This document shows, one piece after another, positions 38,901-48,333 of a stretch of 64,000 bases of DNA (its first letter is position 1; every line of letters starts with the position of its first letter). The position numbers were made by a program, and so were the translations under genes. Below the pieces are notes generated by a model that searched no databases, was not told the origin of the DNA, and saw only the letters and a program-made list of their open reading frames with translations. This stretch comes from Udeniomyces pyricola (taxonomy: Eukaryota > Basidiomycota > Tremellomycetes > Cystofilobasidiales > Mrakiaceae), in assembly GCA_039545295.1 (NCBI GenBank), contig BCIK01000006.1, positions 372,001 through 436,000 of the forward strand, read 5' to 3'.

Positions 38901-41366
38901 GAGATTGTTGACGAGCTGAGGACTCTCCTTCTCGCCCACCTCCCGTCGGACCCTGACCGCGCTTCGGTATGCCTTAGCACTCTTCTCGATACTGACACCG
39001 TGCCAGATCTTGGCCATCTCCACAAAGAATTCAGGGTCATCTCCGACGTCGCGAGCAGATCGGCCCGTACCCGCGTTGGAGGCGTCGACCATGGCTTGAA
39101 CGCGAGTAAAGAGATCACGGGCACGAGCCTTCTCAGCGGCAAGTTCCTCGGCATTGAGACCATCGTGGACTGTGGCGAGGAGGGAAGCGAGAATGGCTTG
39201 GACTTCAGGCTCGGATGGCCAGCGTTTGGCGATATTCTCAAACGTATGTTTGGCTTGAAGAAGGGCGCCTGAAGATGGTGAAACGTCAAGGGTCAGTTTT
39301 GTCACAAACATGTTCTTCTCACGTTGAAAGCAACCTCGGTTTTGAAGACTCACCTGTCTCGATCTGCAACTGGCCTGCACCCATTTCGGCGATCAAGCTT
39401 CCACCTTTGGACTCTTGAACGGCCAAGTCAAACATCCTCTTGGCCTCCTCGACGTGATCTTGAGCGTGCTCAATTCGAGCGAGAGCAATCTGACCGCCAA
39501 CATAATGAGCTCGAGTATCGGCGTACTGCATCGCATGCTCGGCTAGTTTCGATGCCTGGATAANGGNNAGGGGGGGGGGGGGGGGGGNGGGNCCAAGATC
39601 CGAGAGATTGTCAGCTCTATGCATGATGGTTGAATGAAACCAAGAAACGTGGCAGAATAGAGAGACCACCCGAACGTACCTTAGCATACGCTCCGCTTTC
39701 CAGGGCAAATGCCGTCGAGATGGCTTGAGCCGCCGCCGAACTTCGCTGACCACTGATCTTGAAGGCTGCCGCGACCGAGTTGAGTCCGGTAGCGAGAGCT
39801 GAGGACTTGATCTCATCCGATACTCGAGGATCTTTGGAAGCGTTGAGCCGTTCGAGCCCGAGGAGGAGGTTGACTGGCCAGCTTGTCGAGTCCTTTGAAC
39901 AATGAAGGTGACGAAGAATGTCAGGTTTCATGTGGCTGATCCGGGCTGGCAAACACTGCTCCAAATGAAGAGAGTGAACATACGAGCTCATGGGCCCTCG
40001 TCCAAGCTGTCTTTGCACCCTCTTTAGATCCAAGAACCCAATGACAAAGTCCTATTCCGATCCTGGGGTCAGGCTTGGAGTCTGGCCTAAGTCGAAGGAC
40101 CTGCTGGAAAAGAAGAAGGGCTCCCGCAGGGTCACGCTGCGTGTAGAGGATTCGAGCCTAACCCAGGGACCGTGGAAAAGTGACGCGTGTGAGATGAGTG
40201 TTCTCCACTTTAAAGACCTAAACAGAGAGCGCAAGAAAATTTCTGAGATCGTAGAAGAATGACCTACTTTGCCCATCAGAGCGACAATGTTGTTGGGCTC
40301 TTTGAAGAGGACCGACTCAAACTGACGCAACGCAGAGTCGGCGTCACCCTGAGCCAGCTGCAGAATGGCTGTGAGGCGTCAACGACGCGATGATCGTTGT
40401 GACAGGCCGAGGCTTATCAGTAAAACGTGTCTAGACTTTCCGGGTCTTAACACAGACTGTCAGATTGTAGTGATCGTACCTCTGCTCATGAACGCAACGA
40501 GATCGAGCTTGACGCCACTGTTCTGCTGCTGCTGGGCTTTTTGAGCTTCATTGAACTGCTGGGAAGCTTGCTCGTAATACTCGTATTTTGGTCGAATTTC
40601 GGGTGCCAAGATGTCAAACTCTACACAATATGAAAGGTAAATGGTCAGCGTGTGTATCACCAAGAAGAAACGAACCAGCAGATGAAAGACCAGGAAAGCA
40701 CGGAACCCACTAGCAGAAGGAAGTAACGTCTTGGGGGCCGTCTTTGCCTTTGAGAGTCGCATGTTGGCCAAGATGAGGAGGAGAGGGAGAGTCCCTCCGA
40801 CATCTCCTCGTAGACGTTTGGCTGTTCGGAAGGTACACAGGATATCCAGAGATGATGAGCTACCATAAAGACGACTTCGCCATCGTCTCCGGCCATCGGC
40901 CTTGCCCTTCCTACGTCTCGTTCTCCTTCTCACAGCTCCCGCTCGTCGTGAGCAGCGTCAGGATGGCTGCCTATCTTAGCGTAAAGTGTTTCACTGTGAC
41001 AGAAAGAGATGGCTCGACTTACATTCGACGCCCTTGGAGGCAAACAACTCGGCTCGGTCCAAGTCACCAATCCTAACGCACTCAAGCGTACACGCGATCC
41101 AGGACTCGATCTTGGTGTCGGGCGCAGACGACATCATGTGGATGGCTTCTTCAACTTCATCAATACTGTTGCCGAGAACATCGAGATCGAATTCTACGAC
41201 CTCTCCACTGTAGTGACGAAGACATGAGGGGAAGCAAACGACGCGACTTTAGCTGAGGTGGGCAGGGAAAGAAGAGCTAGAGCGCGTCGAGGACTGACGC
41301 TCCGAGGTTGACCTCGATCGTTCGAGCTGCCGGAGGATTGGCTGCAGCCGATGTCGAGGCTGACAT
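35962..41366 (-). CDS. CTR9: Paf1 complex subunit Ctr9 (TPR protein)
   Basis: The start codon is at 41364-41366 (MSASTSAAANPPAARTIEVN). After a short first exon comes GEVVEFDLDVLGNSIDEVEE and WIACTLECVRIGDLDRAE, the typical Ctr9 N terminus. A long array of TPR helices follows through 40600-37060, including LYNLGRAYEGQGKLVEAKES, VYVNMGHCYFANDEFERAIE and YDRALSQDPECSFAAQGLA. The C terminus is a coiled coil (RRREEEREKLAIKE), a Gly-rich linker, then acidic and Lys-rich blocks, and a last exon joined at 36001 reading ISKETISDSDEE with the stop at 35962-35964. Ctr9 is the scaffold of the Paf1 complex, which travels with RNA polymerase II and supports H2B ubiquitylation and H3K4 methylation. About ten or more introns are present; Ns at 39564-39592 fall at an intron beside an acceptor. 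Confidence 0.92.
39564..39592. repeat. Poly-G tract with several Ns in a CTR9 intron
   Basis: A G-run of about 20 carries Ns at 39564, 39567-39568, 39588 and 39592, close to the acceptor of the exon starting ASKLAEHAMQYAD. On the CTR9 sense strand it is poly-C and acts as, or replaces, the polypyrimidine tract. Confidence 0.9.
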
Positions 41367-41648
41367 GGCGAGATGAGCGAAGGGATATGTGGGTGAGGTG
41401 TGAGAAGGGATGAGAAAGCGGGGGAATGGAGATGAATGTCGGACGTCGGGCGTTGGGTGGGAAGTGAGAGACGTTTGGAGACGCTGGGCGGGAAACGCGT
41501 TCTTTCAAATCGCATATTACTTGGTCTGAATCTATTCTTTTTCATCTCGTTCACTGTATCTACCGTTCTGTCTCCAGCCTTTACGAGTCCAGATGATCAG
41601 AGAGATTTTTCCCGAGCACTGATTCGATTCGCCTTGTCAATTGGAACG
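41367..41648. promoter_or_regulatory. Short spacer between MED18 and CTR9, same strand
   Basis: Only 282 bp separate the MED18 stop from the CTR9 start, so this must hold the MED18 3' end and the CTR9 promoter and leader. It reads purine-rich on the plus strand, that is CT-rich upstream of CTR9. No specific element was recognised. Confidence 0.5.
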
Positions 41649-42636
41649 TCATACTCGTCCGAGAGCCACCAAACCTACCAAGTCTTTCTTCGCTGCAAGA
41701 GCATACTCTAAATGTTTCGCTATCAGCCCATACGACACTGGTGAACTCCTCAGTTCGACAACGTATGCTTCGGATATGAACTGGGACATCAAACGTCGGA
41801 ACTGTATCAGCATGGCTCGTTAGACGGAATTCAATCATGCCACCTCGAGCGTTGAGCTATAGGTCATCTCACCTCAGAGTTGGACTCGCCCAAGACGGTG
41901 TAGACCTCTATCCTGAGCCCATTCGACAGACCAAATGCAAATCCTCGCCTCGTGAATTCGTACGATCTGCAGATTAGGGGAACGGCCATCTCGAGATCAG
42001 TCGGGGCGAAGTCTTGACGCAAGCGCAGTCGCCGAACGAGGGCGTGAGTGCGACCAACTTTTGGTAACCCAGATGTTCCGCTATCGACAATCCTTGTGCT
42101 CCGCCAACGATGAGTGTGTATGACACAGGTGTCACTGTAGCGAGAGGGCTGGTTTTGATGGACTCGGGCTGTTGGTACGAGACCTGAGGGGACATGACGC
42201 CAGCGGAGATCCAGGTAAGAGGGAGAGCACATGTGACGCTCGCTCAGATCACGGTTGATAACAAGAAGTTACGTCCGGAAACTATCCTAGAGGAAGAAGC
42301 GACTGACGAGATATCTGTTGGAAAGAGGGTGACGGTCCCATCAGCTTACGCGTCGACACGACGCGTTCTGGAGAAGGAATCTCGACGACGAAGCACGTAC
42401 GATTCTGGCTCGCTTTGGGCCTCGCGAACGGTGCGGACCCTGAGGAGGCGCTCTTCACCCGGTCCGTTTTGGACGAGTGGTTTGCAGACGACTTCATGGG
42501 TGGTAAAGGCGATGGCGGTTAGAGAGATGGCTTGGAGCTTTTGGATGAGGGCTTGATAGTGGATGGTAGGTGAGGCAGGGATGAGGCCGTGGAGGGAGAG
42601 TTCATGCTGGGAGATGTGGGACGGAATGGATGACAT
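41649..42636 (-). CDS. MED18: Probable Mediator complex subunit 18 (head module)
   Basis: Start ATG at 42634-42636 (MSSIPSHISQHELSLHGLIP). Exon 1 continues with IHYQALIQKLQAISLTAIAF, matching the MED18 opening beta strand and helix ('HEL.L.G.IP......LI..L'). Middle exons read VSYTLIVGGAQGLSIAEHLG and PLICRSYEFTRRGFAFGLSN, then LRIEVYTVLGESNSE, the strand-turn-strand 'YEF...G..F' core of the fold. The last exon, joined in phase 0, reads FRRLMSQFISEAYVVELRS and ends in a helix with VGLVALGRV before the stop at 41649-41651. MED18 pairs with MED20 in the Mediator head and links to the preinitiation complex. The joins between about 42350 and 42080 were not resolved. The neighbouring CTR9 and LARP7-like genes are also transcription or RNA factors. 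Confidence 0.7.
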
Positions 42637-42918
42637 TGGGACGTGTGAGGTTGATGACTAGAATGTATGAAGTGTGGTGTGGTTCTTATGTTGGGATGGA
42701 TGCGGAAGAAGGGGGGGTTGATGACATGTCGATAATGTCGGATGATGTACAACTATAGCTATAGATATCGTGTGGACCGTTTCGGCTTCCTCCTTGAGCC
42801 TGTTATTATCTGCCCGCTCCAGCTTGATCCTATACCAACAACCCAGCATACCTATACATCCACCCATACACTCACACACCCATCATTCCACAGCCCCTCT
42901 TCACCCTTTGAAGCCGAC
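42637..42918. promoter_or_regulatory. Divergent promoter of MED18 and the LARP7-like gene
   Basis: The two ATGs face away from each other across 282 bp. The LARP7 side has a CA/CT-rich leader (42830-42915). No TATA box or operator stands out. Confidence 0.5.
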
Positions 42919-45114
42919 ATGTTCCTTCCCAGATCGCTCAACAAGAAAGCCAAGCCGACTCCCACACCCAAACCCTCCACAACACTCGCCCCAGTCGTCT
43001 ACGCCAACAACCCAGTCGCCTCCTCTCTCGACGTCGCCCACGACCCTCACCAGACCGAGAACCGACAAAGAGTCGCGCTTCTCGAATGGCTCTTGTCAGA
43101 CATCGCCCTTATCCGGGATGAACATCAATTAGAGCTTCTCAAATGGATCAGACGCAAACAAGGCTGTCAGTCTCCCTTCCTCGCATCTCCTCTTCCTTCC
43201 TGTTGGTTCACCGTCGTGATGAGTGCGACCGATGCTGAGCTTGAAGACCTTGTGCCTATCAGTCTCGTGATAGCTCGGTGTATGAGACAGGCAATCACAT
43301 GTCCATCTCACTCAGGCCGAAATTGGAAGGGAGGGCTCTGACGGCTGGCAGTCTTGCCCATTCTCATCCACCGTCACATCTGTCTCCACCTCGCACGCAG
43401 TCGTTTCACTGTCAACCCTCTTCTCAGCTTCATCTCCAATAGCCAACCACCCCTTATTCGTTCCCTCGCCCACGCCCCATGCCATCTCGCGCGCAATTAG
43501 AATGTACGGCACGCCTGGGTTTCTTTGTACCCGGCTCTCGCTGGATGAACCACGCACCTGGGGCGCTGTCAGAGGCAACAAGGAAGGATCAGGTGGTCTC
43601 GAAATTGGTAGGGTTCGATACCAAGATATCCTTGCGGACGAGGAAAGTCAAGATCACCATGTACTCTATGTGGTAAGTAACGAGTGGGGTGGCCTTGCGA
43701 TGCTTGCCGCATCATCCAATTCCTTCTACTATCCCTCCGAGTTGTTCAGGGCATTTTGGTCGTCGATCTGACCAACGATTCCGGATGACATATTGTTCCT
43801 GTTACTCCTTCAGGAAAACTTTCCTCCTTCCGTCAAGTCTCTCGCTCAAGCCTACCTCTTCCTTCACGCACTTCTCACCCCTCTGGTCTCGTCGGCGGAC
43901 GTAGCCGGGGCTTCAAGTCAGCCTTTCATCGTCGATATGTCCCTTCATCGCCCTGGCCCGACGTCCTCAGCTTCCTCCAATACTTCATCCGTGTTCCGAC
44001 ATTTCGCATGGATGACTCTGCGGGCGGATGAGACACTGCAAACAAGTATTCTTAAGGCTTGGAGCTGGGCCGGTGCGCAGTTGCGGGCCAAACAGGACAT
44101 CATACCTTTGGAAGAGAAAGATGCCAATGGTACTGGTTTGAAGCGACGAGCAGAGAGCGTGATCGAGAGTGACAGTAGTGAAGAAGACAAGCAACGCATC
44201 GATGCCAGACGAGCCGGATTGCGAATGCTGGAGCGGTAAGCATCAATCAGTTCTTGCCTTCTGCTGGCTTCTACATCTGAACAACAAATTGAAACGCCTC
44301 ATCTCTATCTCAATGCAGGTCTCCATATGAATCCCTCGAGCAGGAATACATCGCTCGTCTCCTCATCAATCAAGAATCCCAGCCAATGCCCATACCCGCT
44401 ACTTCGAAACCTACCATCAACCCTTTTACTTCCCGTCAACCATCCACAGCAACCACTTCATCCGCATCGTCTTCTGCTCGCTCACAACCACTCCCTCCTG
44501 TCCAAGCCCAGGCATCCTTTGTCAATCGTGATTATCCAGAGAACTGCCTTCTCTTCCTTAAGCACCTGTCACCCGAAACCTCCAAGACGTCCCTCAAGGA
44601 CATGCTCAATGCCCTCATGGTCCAATCTTCGTCTTCAGACTCATTGGCTGTCCTCAAAGGTAAACCCGAGGTCAGCTACGTAGACTGGCTCAAGGGAAGC
44701 GATTCGGTGAGTGTAGCCTCAATTCTCAACCTTCCTTTTCATAACCCTTCCTGTGATCAGCCCTGTTCTGTTCCAATCTTCCTTCGGCTGACACTCTTTG
44801 TCCGTCTATCGTCTTCGTCTGTGATGTCAAAGGCCCACATTCGAATACCCCATCCCTCCCTCTCATCGCCCATTCTTGCTCACTTTGCCGCGCGAACGCT
44901 CTATCACCACCCGGCCTCATCAACTGCATCTCTCTCGTCTGAGCCCGCTCCTGGCGGAGACAATCAGCCGGTTGAGGTCGAGCTTGTCGGAGGCGAGAGG
45001 GAGCGACTCTACTGGACAGGTCGCGTCAAAGAAGGGTTGAGGAGAAAGGCTGTCGAGGATATTGCTCGGATTGATGGTGAGGGCCTCGGCACGGCTGGAG
45101 CAAGACCGATATAA
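42919..45114 (+). CDS. LARP7: La-related protein of the LARP7/Pof8 type
   Basis: The ATG at 42919 gives a Pro/Thr-rich start, then ENRQRVALLEWLLSDIALIR and DEHQLELLKWIRRKQG, a La-motif-like helix pair; LVPISLVIAR follows in the next exon. A central exon pair joins DHHVLYV to ENFPPSVKSLAQAY, giving an RNP2-like 'LYVENFPP', with the RNP1-like RHFAWMTL about 60 residues later: a first RRM. The C-terminal exon has NCLLFLKHLSPETSKTSLKD, then VSYVDWLKGSDS joined to AHIRIPHP and VELVGGERERLYW, the signature layout of the xRRM of LARP7, Pof8 and p65. The stop is at 45112-45114. Family members bind and fold telomerase RNA, 7SK or U6 snRNA. The activity here is most likely telomerase RNA biogenesis, as for fission-yeast Pof8. 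Exon joins between 43160 and 43440 are uncertain. Confidence 0.7.
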
Positions 45115-45785
45115 GGGGTGTTCTCGTCTTTGGTTTGACACGCGGCAAAATCGGGAGGGTTGGATGAGAAAGGGTATCAACCGATATTACGCTGATCTAC
45201 GTGTGCTACTGACTGCTGAGACGTGTGAAAATAGAATACTCGGTGGATGGAGGGAAGTTAGAACAATCACGTTGCGTCGAAAAGTTCAGTCACATCGGAA
45301 AGTAGAGTATTCCAAGAAACACACTCATTCTCCTCTCCCCTTCTCCCTCGCTTTTCCACTCTCCCTCCTTCCCTTCTTGCTTTCTCTACTAGATTTCCCA
45401 TCAGTCGCGCATCCATGCATCTCATCCAATAACCCTTTCCGTCCCAGACATTATCAGGACTCCTAGCCGCTAACCGCAGTAACGGCCTGTCGACTCCTCA
45501 AGCTTTCGCCTGTTCATCTGATCAACCTCATCACCCTTCTCTCGTCCATCTTGACTATCTGGCAGCTCAAATCTTGACCGATCCGGACCTGTTCGTCCTC
45601 ACTTCTGACAAACCAGTCATACTTGCGGACACGTCCGATCGCGCTCATCCGTCGACAGACGTGAGTATGATTCGCAGCAATCACATGCACATCCCCCTTC
45701 TTCCCATCATTGCTCAGCTAATGGTCGAAGGGGTATGCCTTCCCGTCTGATACGACTTTTGACTGGTCAATCTACCTTCTAGCAT
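45115..45785. other. Spacer, may contain an upstream exon of the homeodomain gene
   Basis: A CT-rich stretch (45330-45400) is followed by an open segment at about 45451-45660 that reads LVHLDYLAAQILTDPDLFVL and ends at a good GTGAGT site. It splices in phase 0 into the exon before the ATG at 45786. I could not find a start codon for it, so it may be a leader exon or coding exon of the homeodomain gene. Confidence 0.35.
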
Positions 45786-47315
45786 ATGCAGTCATCTTCC
45801 ATGTCTCGACAAGCCCTTAAAATCGATACCCCAAGCGAAGCATTTACTCAGCGGACTTCGTCGCCATTGACGCCCCCTCCTGCCTCACCGGTTCAGGAGC
45901 CCTCCATCCGCAAAAAAAGAGATCGGCCGACATCGCGGCATGCAGTGACCCAAGGCCAGAAAGACTACCTGGAGAACTATTTTGCCACCAACCAATATCC
46001 GAGTACGAAAGATAAGGAAATTCTTGCTCGAAAATGCACCCAGATCCGAAGAGAGGAGGATGAGGAGGCCGTGGAGATGTCCGCAGAGAAGGTCCGTCTT
46101 TGGTTCAATAACCGGTGAGCTGACTTTTCCCTCAAGTGACGGCTTGTCCACTGAGGGCACGATTTTTGGTTCTTATTTTTCATTTTGTTCATATTGTTCT
46201 CACAAATCCTCATATGCAGAAGACAACAGCAGACGCGAGACATCAAGAAACCTAAGACCGCTCAGAGCTCGAGCTCCAGCGATAGTGGCTCGGGCATCGA
46301 GGAATCCTTTTCGACTGAATACCTCATCAGATTCGCGGATCAGCCAACGTGGCACCCAACCAAGACTTTGTGGGAATTTCAGGCGGAAGACCTTTTAGAG
46401 GTTACGTGTATGTTGAGTCTGTCTCGTATCAATATATCAATCGTATCTCGTTCAATCGATTATTCGGCACGACGGGAAACTATACAACTGATTTGGCTAC
46501 CTCCACAGCCATCCATCAAATTCCGTGCAGCGCTGTGGTTTACGGCCAACCGCGCGAACATTTCGCCATGCTGAACTCACTGGCTACGAACAGTCAATTC
46601 CTGCTGTACGGATCTCACCAACGAGATGCTTTGTGTTGTTGGCATCGTGAAGATTCCCAGGACAGAAGAATTTCTCTCTCCTACGACGCCATTAAAAACA
46701 TTCGACACGAGACTCACGAAGGCGAGACGAAAGTGGTGACGATAGAAGTCGTCAGTTCAGGAGCTACGAAGTTTGAGACGTTGGAGAAGACGGTGATGGG
46801 TACCAGATGGGTAACGGATCAAGGTTTTTCGGGAGAAATTACGGTCTCTCGAGCCCGGTTTCATCACATCGTCGGAGATGACGTAAGCTCAGTCCGTGTT
46901 CCTTGATTCATGGTTTCGAAACGCTCGTACAGGTGTTAGGTTCAATGCCTGAGAGACGGAACGCTTTTTCTTCATTCATGTGGCTGCAATCTAGGAGACC
47001 ATACTGGCCATTCATGATCTCTTCATTCAATATCCGAGGCTCGCATCCCAAATTCCTGCCATCTCGAATCCGCCCCATCCCGCTTTTTCCAACCAAGCAT
47101 CGTCAGCCGATCTGCTCTCCTTGACAGCTTATCAAGCACTGCCACTTTCGTCTCCGCCGTCCCCATCCCAATCCACCTTCGCTTCACCTTCGATCCCTCT
47201 GTCTGGAGCGTCCGAAGCCTACTACACGGACTTCTCCGCATCGTTCCTGGAGAAGGAAGGAGAATCCGATCTGATGGCTGAGATGTTCGGTCTTTCCTAT
47301 GGCGAGGAAAAGTGA
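45786..47315 (+). CDS. Homeodomain transcription factor with an insertion between helices 2 and 3
   Basis: The homeodomain spans about 45912-46245: KKRDRPTSRHAVTQGQKDYL, ENYFATNQYPSTKDKEILAR, then after an acidic stretch SAEKVRLWFNNRRQQTRDIKK, with one intron inside the WFNNRR-encoding part (about 46114-46217). Leu16, Phe20, Trp48, Phe49, Asn51 and Arg53 of the consensus are present. Between helix 2 and helix 3 are about 12 additional residues rich in Glu/Arg. The rest is Ser-rich, a segment with beta-like sequence (RISLSYDAIKNIRHETHEGE), and a C terminus ending ESDLMAEMFGLSYGEEK at the stop 47313-47315. It should bind DNA; targets are unknown. The start at 45786 is the first ATG in frame, and an upstream exon is likely. 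It is not accompanied by a second homeodomain gene, so a mating-type role is not supported. Confidence 0.7.
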
Positions 47316-48333
47316 GAGAGAGTTTTTTGTTTTCTTCTTTCTCTCACTTTTCCTCGTACGAAGGAAGGACGGAACGTCTCAGCCCTCAGACGGTCATCCT
47401 ACCGCGGATCCTAGCTTGCAATGGTTTTTCTTTTCCTCCTTTGTCTTTTTCGTTCTTCTTTTGTTCTGCAGTCTTGGCCTTTTTGTATGTCGGCTTTTTT
47501 TCATAGTCGCGCTTCTATCCCAAACCTTCCTCACCTACTATATCGTGCTCGCCTGATACGCGCTGGCCCATAGTCTCCCCTCGATCATCCAGCGTCGACC
47601 ATTTTCCATCCTGCTATCACAATAAATATCAACCCTTCGTTGTGCTGCCTCTTGTTTGACTTCATACTTAACGTTGTGTTTTTCTCATCTCACTCCGAAT
47701 GACTTCATATCAATTGTATCAACCATCTCTCACAATCGCCACGTCGAATGTTGGCGAATACGTTGATCACTTGCATTTTTGCACTGTGACATCTGGCTTC
47801 TTTCTTCCACTATACTGTAACACTGTACGATGATGTTTGTTCCCAGTTGCGGGTGATTGCCATGCTCATGGTTGTTGTGGGAGATGATGAAGTGTAACCG
47901 ACGTAAGTAACTCAAGGCCCAGCTGGCTGATTGGCCGCAGAATGGATGAAGAAACGGATGACCCAATATTACTGGTGCGCAGAGCGCGCAAGCCTGGCAG
48001 AGCAACTCAGTGATTTCGCGTCCAAGGCCGAAAGTTGGATTGGATGCGCGGTTGGTCATGCAAAGGATATCGGGCGATATATTCCAACGTCTCGCTCTCT
48101 CCATATCATCCATCCATCCCACCCATCTCCCTTGACATCCTTCGAGCTCAGAGCGGTTCTTGACCTTTGCCCAAAGCTTAACTTGACCCAAACACCGATT
48201 CGACAACGACGTACACAGCCTCCTCCTTAATTGGTACCCGCTTGACCCGATCCGAAAATCCCGCTAAACTCCGCTCCTCTTCCCTCTCTCTTTCTTTCCC
48301 TTCGTCCAACCGACTTTCTCGTGTCTTTGAAAG
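47316..48333. other. Intergenic region between the homeodomain and isocitrate dehydrogenase genes
   Basis: A T-rich 3' flank (to about 47700), then mixed sequence and a CT-rich leader. A 158-codon minus-strand frame (47730-48206) lacks an ATG and has no recognisable domain. No gene is called. Confidence 0.45.

Noticed and set aside
38012..39272. Long plus-strand frames (up to 253 codons) across CTR9
   Set aside because: The minus-strand frames carry clear TPR helices and join into Ctr9; the plus-strand frames are antisense shadows.
45786..47315. Mating-type HD locus
   Set aside because: There is only one homeodomain gene, no divergent HD partner, and no MIP or other usual mating-type neighbour in the window.
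47730..48206. A 158-codon minus-strand frame upstream of IDP1
   Set aside because: It starts at a non-ATG codon, overlaps the probable IDP1 promoter, and shows no recognisable motif or splice logic.
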